A stretch of 39,402 bases of DNA from DASSKO01 sp035690425 (GCA_035690425.1 DASSKO010000180.1:1-39402), one strand, 5' to 3'. Numbered from the stretch's first letter, positions 24,961 to 32,252 are shown. The notes: generated from the sequence alone by a model not told the origin. Numbers and translations: made by a program.

Positions 24961-25045
24961 CATGCACAATTCAGCCGCACTCAAATGTGCACGGCACCTA
25001 TTCCCAAAAACAAATGTGCGCGCCATCCGCTCCAGAAAAATGCGC
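24961..25045. repeat. Cluster of ATGTGC/TGCACA-type half sites upstream of the transporter promoter
   Basis: CAAATGTGC occurs identically at 24982-24990 and 25011-25019. A third related AAATGCGC lies at 25038-25045, and an inverted relative TGCACAAT at 24963-24970. The spacing is 26-29 bp in an AT-richer patch just upstream of the -35 candidate, where an activator or repressor would bind. The regulator is unknown. The rest of the 471-nt gap (24806-25276) shows no convincing gene. Confidence 0.45.
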
Positions 25046-25276
25046 ACCGTTCTGAGGGCACGAGCCATTCCTGGACGGTGGGTTGCCGATGAGAATGCGA
25101 GTTGCTGGGCTCGAGGGGCCGGCGCGATAACGGTGGTGCGCTCCGACGTGATCGAGTCAACCCGACGACCGACGACTCTCGAACATGACCTCGACTACGG
25201 GATTGATCGTTCACGTGACGCAATCGGCTGTCGTGGGCTCGGCGTTGCTGACCACAGCTGAGCCGGACTCCTGCGG

Positions 25277-26089
25277 CTAGTGTTGGCAGCGGCCCTGTCG
25301 GAGCCGCGTGCGGAAGATCGCCGTACCCGGGAGAAAGCGCCCGCGCTCGGGTCCCCACCCGCCCCAGACGCGGTCGTGTCCTGCCGGCCACTCCGGCTCG
25401 ACCAGGTCGCAGAGCTCGAAGCCTGCTGCGGCGAGCGCGCCGATCCAGTCGCCCATGGTGTGGTGGTGCTCGACGTAGGAGGGGCGGCCGTCGTCGTCGG
25501 ACTCGACGTAGGGTGTGCGGTCGAAGTAGGACCGGATCATCGTCAGGCCCTGCTCGGACGGGTCGTCGGGGAACCCCCAGCGCATCGGGTGCACGACCGA
25601 GAACACCCAAGACCCTGCGGGGCGCAGCACCCGCGCCACCTCGTGCATGACCGTGCCGATGTCGGCGATGAACGGCAGCGCACCGAAGGCCGAGCAGGCG
25701 TGGTCGAAACACCGGTCCGCAAACGGCAACGACGTCGCGGTCGCGCCCACCACGGGCACGCCATGCCCGGTCAGCTGGTCGATGCGCCGGCTGTGCTGCA
25801 GCTGCCGCACGGACAGGTCCAGGCCGGTGACCTGGGCACCGTTGGCCTGCAACCACCGTGCGCACTGCGCCGCGCCGCAGCCGACCTCGAGCACGTGCCT
25901 GCCGTGTACGTCGCCGAGCAGCCCGGCGGATGCCTCGTCGAGTCCTTCCGGCGACCAGATGAATCCGGCGTCGTGCAGGAAGTCGCCGTGCGTGGCCTGG
26001 TATTCGTCGGCCGCGGAGTCCCAGTCACGCCGATTGGCCCGCACCGTCTCCACGGCAGAAACCGGTCGATAGCTCGGATGTTCGCTCAC
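25277..26089 (-). CDS. Class I SAM-dependent methyltransferase
   Basis: 270 residues. The Rossmann-fold motif I HVLEVGCGAAQCARWL is followed by motif II VTGLDLSVRQLQHSR. Further blocks are ATATSLPFADRCFDHACSAF and VARVLRPAGSWVFSVVHPM, the Methyltransf_11/25 pattern. The acceptor substrate is unknown. The GTG at 26089 is chosen because the protein family begins here (SEHPSYRP) and TACGCT (26102-26097 on the minus strand) lies 7 nt upstream, fitting a leaderless start; the open frame further upstream crosses the divergent bfd gene and iron box. A weak hairpin (AGCCG/CGGCT, 25261-25278) abuts the stop. Confidence 0.88.
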   Translation of the reverse strand: MSEHPSYRPVSAVETVRANRRDWDSAADEYQATHGDFLHDAGFIWSPEGLDEASAGLLGDVHGRHVLEVGCGAAQCARWLQANGAQVTGLDLSVRQLQHSRRIDQLTGHGVPVVGATATSLPFADRCFDHACSAFGALPFIADIGTVMHEVARVLRPAGSWVFSVVHPMRWGFPDDPSEQGLTMIRSYFDRTPYVESDDDGRPSYVEHHHTMGDWIGALAAAGFELCDLVEPEWPAGHDRVWGGWGPERGRFLPGTAIFRTRLRQGRCQH

Positions 26090-26142
26090 GCCGTGCAGCG
26101 TATGGCCCCCGATGAGGTCGACCCCTAGCGGATCAGGGCGCG

Positions 26143-26161
26143 TTAGGGTAGCCTCACCTAC
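26143..26161 (+). promoter_or_regulatory. DtxR/IdeR-type iron box overlapping the bfd promoter
   Basis: The 19 bases match the DtxR/IdeR consensus TTAGGTTAGSCTAACCTAA at all but three positions and end one base before the bfd ATG at 26162. The box contains a -10-like TAGGGT (26144-26149), so a bound regulator would cover the promoter core. In mycobacteria IdeR can activate bacterioferritin genes as well as repress uptake genes; this position, on the -10 itself, favours repression. Confidence 0.8.
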
Positions 26162-26368
26162 ATGATCGTCTGCCACTGCGGGGTCGTGAGTGACCGCGAC
26201 GTAGCTGCCGCCGTCGACAGCGGTGCCCGGACCCTTACTGAGGTGTGCCGTGCCACCGGCGCTGCGCAGAACTGCGGCGCGTGCATCTTCTCGGTCAAGC
26301 GACTGGTGTGCCAGCATGGACCCGTCGAGGCTCCTACGGTCCTGGAGGTAGCAGGTGCAGCCAGTTAG
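26162..26368 (+). CDS. bfd: Bacterioferritin-associated ferredoxin, [2Fe-2S]
   Basis: 68 residues, the usual Bfd size. The cluster ligands are Cys4 and Cys6 (VCHCGVVS) and Cys38 and Cys41 (NCGACIFSV), the CxC-x31-CxxC pattern of BFD-like domains. In the characterised pair Bfd binds bacterioferritin and delivers electrons to reduce and mobilise stored iron. The ATG lies one base after an iron box and about 12 nt after TAGGGT, so the leader is very short. The 3' end overlaps the bfr GTG by 14 nt, indicating coupled synthesis. Divergent from the methyltransferase. Confidence 0.93.
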   Translation: MIVCHCGVVSDRDVAAAVDSGARTLTEVCRATGAAQNCGACIFSVKRLVCQHGPVEAPTVLEVAGAAS

Positions 26369-26843
26369 TCCACGAGTGGTCGAACTGCTCAACGATGCTC
26401 TGACGTTCGAGCTCACCGTCACCAACACCTATTTTCTGCACGCCAGGATGCTGGACAACTGGGGCTTCCCGCGCCTCGGGAAGGTCTTCTACGACCTGTC
26501 CATCGACGAGATGCGCGACGCCGACGACCTGATCAACCGGATCCTTCTCTTCGACGGACACCCCAACGTGCAACGGCTCAACGCCATCCAGGTCGGGGAG
26601 ACCGCGGAGGAGATGCTTCGTCTCGCCTTGGACAGCGAGAAGGGCGCGGTCGCGCAGTTCAACGCCGGAGCCAAGGAGTGCCACGAGCTCGGTGACCACG
26701 GCACCGCCGACGTCTTCGAGGACATGGTCCGCGACGAGGAGAAGCACGCCGACTGGTTCGAGGGCCAGCTCGACGCGATCGAGCGTGTCGGTGTGCACCA
26801 GTACCTCGCACAGCAGATCGACTCCGGCCGCACGTCCGAGTAG
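26355..26843 (+). CDS. bfr: Bacterioferritin with an altered ferroxidase ligand (His to Asp)
   Basis: 162 residues, a four-helix ferritin-like subunit that assembles into a 24-mer storing iron. The haem-ligating Met53 is present in IDEMRDAD. Di-iron ligands Glu19, Glu52, Glu95, Glu128 and His131 (DEEKH) are present. The His that follows Met by two residues in Bfr (EMKHAD in E. coli, EMRHAE in M. tuberculosis BfrA) is Asp55 here, codon GAC at 26517-26519. The GTG at 26355 is preceded by GGAGG with a 6-nt spacer inside bfd. Asp can bind iron, so the centre may still work with altered kinetics; this is inference. Confidence 0.94.
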   Translation: MQPVSPRVVELLNDALTFELTVTNTYFLHARMLDNWGFPRLGKVFYDLSIDEMRDADDLINRILLFDGHPNVQRLNAIQVGETAEEMLRLALDSEKGAVAQFNAGAKECHELGDHGTADVFEDMVRDEEKHADWFEGQLDAIERVGVHQYLAQQIDSGRTSE

Positions 26844-26848
26844 CGCCC

Positions 26849-27598
26849 ATGCGCCGCGCCGGCCGCACCGACTGGCTGCACGTCTTCATCGACGTACCAG
26901 CATCCCAGGCAGCGAGGACGCGTGAGTTCTGGTCCCAGGCAGTGGGCTGGCCGTTGGGCGAGCCGTGGGCGCAGCACCCGGAGTTCGTCAGCCTGGTGCC
27001 GCCGGCCGGTGAGACATATGTGCACGTCCAACAGGTCGACGACGCGCCGAGGGTGCACGTCGACGTCGTCGTCGACGACCTCGACGTCGCCCGGGACCGG
27101 CTGACCGGCATGGGGGCAGACGCCGGCCACCGCACCGAGCGGTGGCAGGTGATGACGTCGCCGGGCGGCCAGCCATTCTGCCTCTGCCTGCATCCGCGCG
27201 AGGGTGCCTCCCGACCGGGGCCCGTGTCGTGGAGCGATGGTCACCGCAACCGGTTGGTGCAGGTGTGCCTCGACATCCCCGAGCGGCTGCACGCACGAGA
27301 GTCCGACTTCTGGGAGGAGATGACGGGCTGGGAACGCCGTCGGACCCGCTTCCCGGAGCTGGCGCTGCTGTCCCGCCGTGACGTCTCGCCGGTCCAGCTG
27401 CTCCTGCAGCGGCTCGGCCCCGACGACGCGGGTACGTCGGTGCGCGCGCACATTGACCTCGGCACCGACGACGTCGGATCCGAGACCGAGCGGGTCATCG
27501 GGCTCGGTGCGCGGCGGGTGGACTCCACCCACCCGTGGACGGTGCTGGAGGATCCCGCTGGCCTGCCGTTCTGCGTGACCCTGCAGCGGGCCGGCTGA
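26849..27598 (+). CDS. VOC superfamily protein, two glyoxalase-like modules
   Basis: 249 residues forming two tandem glyoxalase/bleomycin-resistance-like modules. The first (about 6-118) begins RTDWLHVFIDVPASQAARTREFWSQAVGWPLG and the second (about 130-247) LVQVCLDIPERLHARESDFWEEMTGW, each ending with a PxGxPFCxxL strand (SPGGQPFCLCL, DPAGLPFCVTL). This duplicated arrangement is known in actinobacterial proteins of unassigned substrate. The metal-ligand positions are not fully conserved, so a binding or resistance role is as likely as catalysis. It starts 6 nt after the bfr stop and probably reads through from the bfd-bfr promoter, although no function in iron storage is evident. Confidence 0.83.
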   Translation: MRRAGRTDWLHVFIDVPASQAARTREFWSQAVGWPLGEPWAQHPEFVSLVPPAGETYVHVQQVDDAPRVHVDVVVDDLDVARDRLTGMGADAGHRTERWQVMTSPGGQPFCLCLHPREGASRPGPVSWSDGHRNRLVQVCLDIPERLHARESDFWEEMTGWERRRTRFPELALLSRRDVSPVQLLLQRLGPDDAGTSVRAHIDLGTDDVGSETERVIGLGARRVDSTHPWTVLEDPAGLPFCVTLQRAG

Positions 27599-27614
27599 CC
27601 TCCGGTCCGGCACC

Positions 27615-28544
27615 ATGGGCCAGATGACTGACGCGCTGGCGATGCTGGGCGGTGATGTGGTGCCGTTGAGCGGTGGCTACAGCGGCGAGACGTTCCTCGT
27701 CGAGGCATCGACCGAGCAGGCGGTGCTGCGGATCTACGGCCGGGAGCCGCACCGCGTCACCGTCGACGCGGCGCTGCTGGAGCTGATGCGGGGGCTGGTT
27801 CCCGTGCCCCGCGTGCTGGAGCTGCAGACACCCGAGCAGGGTGAGGGGCCTGCCTACCTGCTCGCCGAGCTGCTGCCGGGACGGCGTCTCGACGAGGTGC
27901 TCCCGACGGCCGGCACGGCGCTGCGCGAGACCATCGGCCGCAACGTTGGCGCGATCCTGGCCCGGCTGTCGGGCGTACCGTTCCGCACCGCCGGTCCCTT
28001 CGCCGACGCGTCGCTGACGCCCGATCCCGACGCGATGCCCGCCGAGGACCTCGTCAGCTGGGCGCGCCGGCACCTGCGCGAGGGTGCGCTGTCGCTGTGG
28101 TCCGCGGTCGACCGCGGTGACCTGCTCAGGCTCGCCGACGCCGCAGACGTGCTGCTGGACGAGCCTGACCGCCGATGCTGCCTCGTGCACAGTGACTTCA
28201 ACGCCAAGAACCTGCTGGTCGATCCCGACACCGGCGCGGTCACCGGCGTGCTCGACTGGGAGTTCGCCCACGCCTGGTCGCCGTACTCCGACCTCGGCAA
28301 CCTGCTCCGCTTCGAGCGCGACCCGTGCTTCGCCGACGCCGTCCTCGCCGAGTACGTCGACCGGGCGCCGCCGGTGCCCTCCGACCTCGTCGAGCGTGCG
28401 CACGCGCAGGACCTGTGGGCGCTGGTCGAGCTCGCCGGCCGCGTCGGAACCAGTCCGGTGGCGACCCGGGCGCACGAACTGCTGCTGGCCATGGTGCGGG
28501 AGCAGGATGTGACCGCCGTACCCGCTCCTGGGCCGTCTGCTTGA
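27615..28544 (+). CDS. Aminoglycoside phosphotransferase family (kinase-like) protein
   Basis: 309 residues of the APH/choline kinase fold. The N-lobe has a glycine-rich strand (LSGGYSGETFLVEA) and the Lys-bearing strand is degenerate (AVLRIYGR). The C-lobe has the catalytic Brenner motif LVHSDFNAKNLLVD (Asp and Asn intact) and the metal-binding VLDWEFAHAW in place of DFG. The substrate is unknown; these proteins act on small molecules such as sugars, amino sugars or homoserine, and drug resistance is not implied. ATG 27615 and ATG 27624 are both possible starts; no ribosome-binding site decides. It follows the VOC gene by 16 nt. Its stop codon overlaps the first rpsA promoter candidate. Confidence 0.85.
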   Translation: MGQMTDALAMLGGDVVPLSGGYSGETFLVEASTEQAVLRIYGREPHRVTVDAALLELMRGLVPVPRVLELQTPEQGEGPAYLLAELLPGRRLDEVLPTAGTALRETIGRNVGAILARLSGVPFRTAGPFADASLTPDPDAMPAEDLVSWARRHLREGALSLWSAVDRGDLLRLADAADVLLDEPDRRCCLVHSDFNAKNLLVDPDTGAVTGVLDWEFAHAWSPYSDLGNLLRFERDPCFADAVLAEYVDRAPPVPSDLVERAHAQDLWALVELAGRVGTSPVATRAHELLLAMVREQDVTAVPAPGPSA

Positions 28545-28586
28545 CTCTGCCCTGCGTTGCGTCGTATGACGCCTGCGGCCTAGACT
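28541..28586 (+). promoter_or_regulatory. Tandem promoter candidates for rpsA
   Basis: TTGACT (28541-28546) is followed after 18 nt by TATGAC (28565-28570). TTGCGT (28557-28562) is followed after 18 nt by TAGACT (28581-28586). The second -10 fits the actinobacterial consensus best. Transcripts would have a leader of roughly 140-155 nt before the rpsA ATG. Confidence 0.55.
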
Positions 28587-28730
28587 GGGGGGTGCGCTGT
28601 GGGCTTGCGTGACCTCGGACCGGAGCAGGCTTGCGCTCGCAATTTGTCGAGATCCCGGCACACACTGCGATCCAATGGCTCTCACCGCGTACGGGCACGA
28701 CTCCCACCCATCCAACGGAGCACCTACTAC

Positions 28731-30221
28731 ATGACGTCCAGCATCGAGGCCCCTCCGGCCAGCACGACACCGCAGGTTGCGGTAAACGACATCGGCTCGG
28801 AGGACGAGTTCCTCGCCGCTATCGACCAGACCATCAAGTACTTCAACGACGGCGACATCGTCGACGGCACCATCGTCAAGGTAGACCGCGACGAGGTCCT
28901 GCTCGACATCGGCTACAAGACCGAGGGTGTGATCCCCTCTCGGGAGCTGTCGATCAAGCACGATGTCGACCCGCACGAGGTCGTGGCGGTCGGTGACAAG
29001 GTCGAGGCCCTGGTCCTGCAGAAGGAGGACAAGGAAGGCCGGCTGATCCTGTCCAAGAAGCGCGCCCAGTACGAGCGCGCGTGGGGCACGATCGAGCAGA
29101 TCAAGGACGAGGACGGGGTCGTCACCGGCACCGTCATCGAGGTCGTCAAGGGCGGCCTCATCCTTGACATCGGCCTGCGCGGCTTCCTGCCGGCTTCGCT
29201 GGTGGAGATGCGTCGTGTCCGTGACCTGCAGCCCTATGTCGGCCAGGAGATCGAAGCCAAGATCATCGAGCTGGACAAGAACCGCAACAACGTGGTCCTG
29301 TCCCGCCGGGCGTGGCTGGAGCAGACCCAGAGCGAAGTCCGGCAGAACTTCCTCACCCAGCTGCAGAAGGGCCAGATCCGCAAGGGCGTCGTCTCCTCGA
29401 TCGTCAACTTCGGCGCGTTCGTCGACCTCGGCGGCGTCGACGGGCTGGTGCACGTCTCCGAGCTGTCCTGGAAGCACATCGACCACCCGAGCGAGGTCGT
29501 GGCCGTCGGCGACGAGGTCACGGTCGAGGTTCTCGACGTCGACATGGACCGCGAGCGCGTCTCGCTGTCACTGAAGGCGACGCAGGAAGACCCGTGGCAG
29601 CACTTCGCCCGCACCCACCAGATCGGGCAGATCGTGCCGGGCAAGGTCACCAAGCTGGTGCCGTTCGGTGCGTTCGTCCGGGTCGAGGAGGGCATCGAGG
29701 GCCTGGTGCACATCTCCGAGCTCGCCGAGCGCCACGTCGAGATCCCCGAGCAGGTCGTGCAGGTCAACGACGACGTGATGGTCAAGATCATCGACATCGA
29801 CCTCGAGCGCCGTCGCATCTCGCTGTCGCTGAAGCAGGCCAACGAGTCGGCCCCCGCGAGCGACGACCAGTTCGACCCCACGCTCTACGGCATGTCGGCG
29901 TCGTACGACGACCAGGGCAACTACATCTACCCCGAGGGCTTCGACCCCGAGACCGGCGAGTGGCTCGAGGGCTACGACGAGGCACGGGCCGTGTGGGAGC
30001 AGCAGTACGCCGTTGCCCACGAGCGCTGGGAGGCGCACAAGAAGCAGATCGAGGACGCGGCCAAGGCCGACGCCGAGGCCGGCGAGTCGTCGTCGTACTC
30101 CTCGCAGCCCGCCGCTCCGGAGCCCACCGGCGTCGGCAACGTCGAGGACGTGGAGGGCTCGCTTGCCTCCGACGAGGCACTGCAGGCACTGCGGGAGAAG
30201 CTCACCGGCGGCGGGGAGTGA
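28731..30221 (+). CDS. rpsA: 30S ribosomal protein S1
   Basis: 496 residues. Four S1 RNA-binding repeats are visible: GDIVDGTIVKVDRDEVLLDIGYKTEGVIP (about 40-105), GTVIEVVKGGLILDIGLRGFLPASLVE (123-188), RKGVVSSIVNFGAFVDLGGVDGLVHVSELSW (209-277) and GKVTKLVPFGAFVRVEEGIEGLVHISEL (294-363). A C-terminal tail of about 120 residues follows, rich in Asp/Glu/Tyr and then Ala/Ser, as in mycobacterial RpsA. It binds mRNA on the small subunit and assists initiation. The frame is open 44 codons upstream, but ATG 28731 begins the conserved protein and has GGAG 11 nt before it. The long leader leaves room for control, but none is identified. Confidence 0.97.
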   Translation: MTSSIEAPPASTTPQVAVNDIGSEDEFLAAIDQTIKYFNDGDIVDGTIVKVDRDEVLLDIGYKTEGVIPSRELSIKHDVDPHEVVAVGDKVEALVLQKEDKEGRLILSKKRAQYERAWGTIEQIKDEDGVVTGTVIEVVKGGLILDIGLRGFLPASLVEMRRVRDLQPYVGQEIEAKIIELDKNRNNVVLSRRAWLEQTQSEVRQNFLTQLQKGQIRKGVVSSIVNFGAFVDLGGVDGLVHVSELSWKHIDHPSEVVAVGDEVTVEVLDVDMDRERVSLSLKATQEDPWQHFARTHQIGQIVPGKVTKLVPFGAFVRVEEGIEGLVHISELAERHVEIPEQVVQVNDDVMVKIIDIDLERRRISLSLKQANESAPASDDQFDPTLYGMSASYDDQGNYIYPEGFDPETGEWLEGYDEARAVWEQQYAVAHERWEAHKKQIEDAAKADAEAGESSSYSSQPAAPEPTGVGNVEDVEGSLASDEALQALREKLTGGGE

Positions 30222-30257
30222 GCTAGCCGCTTCCCTGCGCACTGTGGTGCGCACGCC

Positions 30258-30292
30258 GAAGCCCCGCCCGGACGGTGTCCGGGCGGGGCTTC
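30258..30292. terminator. Strong hairpin terminator after rpsA
   Basis: A perfect 16-bp GC-rich stem (arms 30258-30273 and 30277-30292) with a 3-nt loop, 36 nt after the rpsA stop. There is no U-tract, as is common for actinobacterial terminators. It also lies 39 nt past the end of the small convergent gene and could serve both. Confidence 0.85.
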
Positions 30293-30331
30293 GTGGTCTC
30301 GCGGGATGCGTCCCCGCGGGCGACGCGGTGC

Positions 30332-30499
30332 TCAGCGTGTGCCGTGCACCCAGCGATGGGGCGAGCTCGGACTGAGATCGTCGTGGTGGGAGGGCGGGGG
30401 CTCGCGGTGGCCGAGGCCGTCACCGTCGATGAGGCGGTTGAGGAGCCAGATGCCCAGGGCGGTTACTGCAATGCCGATGAGGAGGATCAATGTGGTCAT
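30332..30499 (-). CDS. Small single-pass membrane protein, 55 residues
   Basis: The frame encodes 55 residues beginning MTTLILLIGIAVTALGIWLL, a single hydrophobic helix, followed by the polar tail NRLIDGDGLGHREPPP and a His/Ser/Pro-rich end. Third codon positions are overwhelmingly G or C, as in the neighbouring real genes, which supports coding. No homologue is recognised. The ATG at 30499 has AGGAG, but 15 nt away, so the start or its initiation mode is uncertain. It is divergent from the glxA-like regulator across a 93-nt gap holding palindromic sites, so it is a natural candidate target of that regulator. Confidence 0.62.
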   Translation of the reverse strand: MTTLILLIGIAVTALGIWLLNRLIDGDGLGHREPPPSHHDDLSPSSPHRWVHGTR

Positions 30500-30526
30500 G
30501 GCAGTAATTGTGGTCTCCTGGACATC

Positions 30527-30582
30527 CTGCCACGAGTGGCAGAGATGTCATGGTCCCTCGAAAAACTGCCAATCGTGTGGCA
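30527..30582. promoter_or_regulatory. Two CTGCCA/TGGCAG dyads, probable operators
   Basis: CTGCCAC-GA-GTGGCAG (30527-30542) is a perfect 7-2-7 palindrome. A second inverted repeat TGCCA-N6-TGGCA spans 30567-30582, ending just before the CATGCT hexamer upstream of the glxA-like ATG. Both lie between the divergent small membrane gene and the regulator, a typical autoregulatory layout. Confidence 0.6.
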
Positions 30583-30592
30583 TGCTGTCCGC

Positions 30593-31570
30593 ATGACCAT
30601 CCACAACGTCGCGACGCTCGCCTACGACGGGGTGGCGCCGTTCGAGCTGGGCGTGCTCTGCGAGGCATGGGGGATCGACCGCAGCGACTCCGGCGGCCCG
30701 ACGTTCGACTTCGCCGTGTGCGCGCCCGAGCCCGGGCGGGTCGCGACCAGCATGGGCTTCGCCCTCGAGGTCGAGCACGGGCTGGAGCGGCTCGTCGAGG
30801 CCGACCTCGTCACGTTGCCGGCGATGCCCCGCGACGAGCCCACGCCGGGCGTGGTCATCGAGGCGCTGCAGGCGGCGGTCGCGCGTGGTGCGCGGGTGCT
30901 GTCGGTCTGCTCCGGTGCCTTCACGTTGGGCGATGCGGGGTTGCTGGACGGGCGCGACTGCACCACGCACTGGCGCTACACCTGCGAGTTGGAGGAGCGC
31001 TACCCCAAGGCCCGGGTGCACTGCGACGTGCTCTACGTCGACGCCGACCCGATCATCACCAGCGCCGGCTCCGCCGCCGGCCTCGACGCGTGTTTGCATC
31101 TGATCCGCAAGGAGTTCGGCGCTCGTGCTGCGCGCAGCGTCGCCCGTCGCATGGTGGTGCCACCGCACCGTGAGGGGGGTCAGGCGCAGTTCATCGAGAC
31201 CCCCGTCGCGCTGCCGCAGCAGGCCGACAGCCTCGCGCCCGTGCTGACCTGGATGACCCGCCATCTCGACACTGACATGCCGGTGGCGGAGCTGGCCCGG
31301 CGCGCCGCGATGTCGCCGCGCACCTTCGCCCGGCGGTTCCGGGCCGAGACCGGCACCACGCCGCACCAGTGGATGACTGCACAGCGGCTGTTGCTGGCCG
31401 AACGGCTGCTGGAGGAGTCCGACGCGCCGATCGAGGCGGTCGCGTCGAGGTCCGGGTTCGGCAACGCCGCAGCGCTGCGGCACCATTTCGTCGCCGCGCG
31501 AGGCACCACACCGCAGGCGTTTCGCCGCACCTTCGGCCAGCCGGCACCGTCCGCCTTGCAGCCGTCGTAG
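30593..31570 (+). CDS. GlxA family AraC-type transcriptional regulator (DJ-1/PfpI plus HTH)
   Basis: 325 residues. Residues 1 to about 170 form a DJ-1/PfpI-like amidotransferase-fold sensor (NVATLAYDGVAPFELGVLCEAWG; the nucleophile-elbow position reads VLSVCSGAFTLGDAG). Residues about 215-315 are an AraC DNA-binding domain with both helix-turn-helix units: MPVAELARRAAMSPRTFARRFRAETG and IEAVASRSGFGNAAALRHHFVAARG. GlxA-type regulators sense small metabolites and usually control adjacent genes; the ligand is unknown. The ATG at 30593 is preceded by CATGCT 6 nt away, suggesting a leaderless start, and by two dyads. The longer frame upstream only mirrors the divergent small gene. Confidence 0.92.
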   Translation: MTIHNVATLAYDGVAPFELGVLCEAWGIDRSDSGGPTFDFAVCAPEPGRVATSMGFALEVEHGLERLVEADLVTLPAMPRDEPTPGVVIEALQAAVARGARVLSVCSGAFTLGDAGLLDGRDCTTHWRYTCELEERYPKARVHCDVLYVDADPIITSAGSAAGLDACLHLIRKEFGARAARSVARRMVVPPHREGGQAQFIETPVALPQQADSLAPVLTWMTRHLDTDMPVAELARRAAMSPRTFARRFRAETGTTPHQWMTAQRLLLAERLLEESDAPIEAVASRSGFGNAAALRHHFVAARGTTPQAFRRTFGQPAPSALQPS

Positions 31571-31602
31571 CGGCTGAGCCGCCGGCCCGTAGGGTGGCTG
31601 CT

Positions 31603-32214
31603 GTGCTGCGGGTGGGACTGACAGGGGGCATCGGGTCGGGAAAGACCGCGGTGACCGACAGGTTGGACGAGCTCGGCGCGGTGGTCATCGACGCCGACGT
31701 ACTCGCCCGGGAGGTCGTGGCTCCCGGCACTGACGGGCTGGCCGAGATCGTCACCGTCTTCGGTGGCGAGGTGCTCGACGACACCGGTGGGCTCGACCGG
31801 CCCGCCATGGCCCGCGCCGTCTTCGGTGACGAGGAGGCCCGTCACCGCCTCGAGGCGGTGATCCACCCACGGGTACGGCGCCGGGCTGCCGAGATCGAGG
31901 AGCAGGCCGACGCAGGGGCGATCGTCGTGCACGCCATCCCACTGCTGGTGGAGACCGGCCAGACGGACCGCTTCGACCGGGTCGTCGTGGTCGACGTGCC
32001 CGAGCAGGAGCAGCGGCGGCGCCTGCAGGAGCTGCGCGGGATGACGGCCGAGGATGCGGCCGGCCGGATCGCCGCGCAGGCAACTCGGCAGCGGCGGCTG
32101 CAGGCTGCCGACCTCGTCATCGACAACTCCGGCACCCTCGAGGCGCTGCGCCGGCGGGTGGACGAGGTGTTCGGGCTGCTGCAGGGGCTGGTGGCCGACC
32201 CGGAGCCGGGCTGA
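31603..32214 (+). CDS. coaE: Dephospho-CoA kinase
   Basis: 203 residues. It catalyses the last step of coenzyme A synthesis, ATP-dependent phosphorylation of dephospho-CoA. The P-loop GGIGSGKT is at residues 8-15. VVIDADVLAREVV carries the substrate-side Asp, the block HRLEAVIHPRVR is diagnostic of CoaE, VVHAIPLLVETG follows, and the C-terminal Arg-rich lid is AAQATRQRRLQAADLVIDNSG. The open frame extends upstream inside the regulator gene, but GTG 31603 begins the P-loop strand and has TAGGGT exactly 7 nt before it, fitting a leaderless transcript. Mycobacterial CoaE carries an extra GrpB-like C-terminal domain; this protein is the short form without it. Confidence 0.95.
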   Translation: MLRVGLTGGIGSGKTAVTDRLDELGAVVIDADVLAREVVAPGTDGLAEIVTVFGGEVLDDTGGLDRPAMARAVFGDEEARHRLEAVIHPRVRRRAAEIEEQADAGAIVVHAIPLLVETGQTDRFDRVVVVDVPEQEQRRRLQELRGMTAEDAAGRIAAQATRQRRLQAADLVIDNSGTLEALRRRVDEVFGLLQGLVADPEPG

Positions 32215-32252
32215 CCTGCCGACCGCTTGCCTCGGTCTGTGATGCTTGAGGC

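Noticed and set aside
24896..25261. Plus-strand frame of about 120 codons in the gap upstream of the transporter
   Set aside because: Lower GC at third positions, several rare codons, no ribosome-binding site and overlap with promoter and repeat elements of the minus-strand transporter.
27495..29486. Long minus-strand open frame across the kinase gene and rpsA
   Set aside because: Spans two well-identified plus-strand genes and their promoter; shadow of codon bias.
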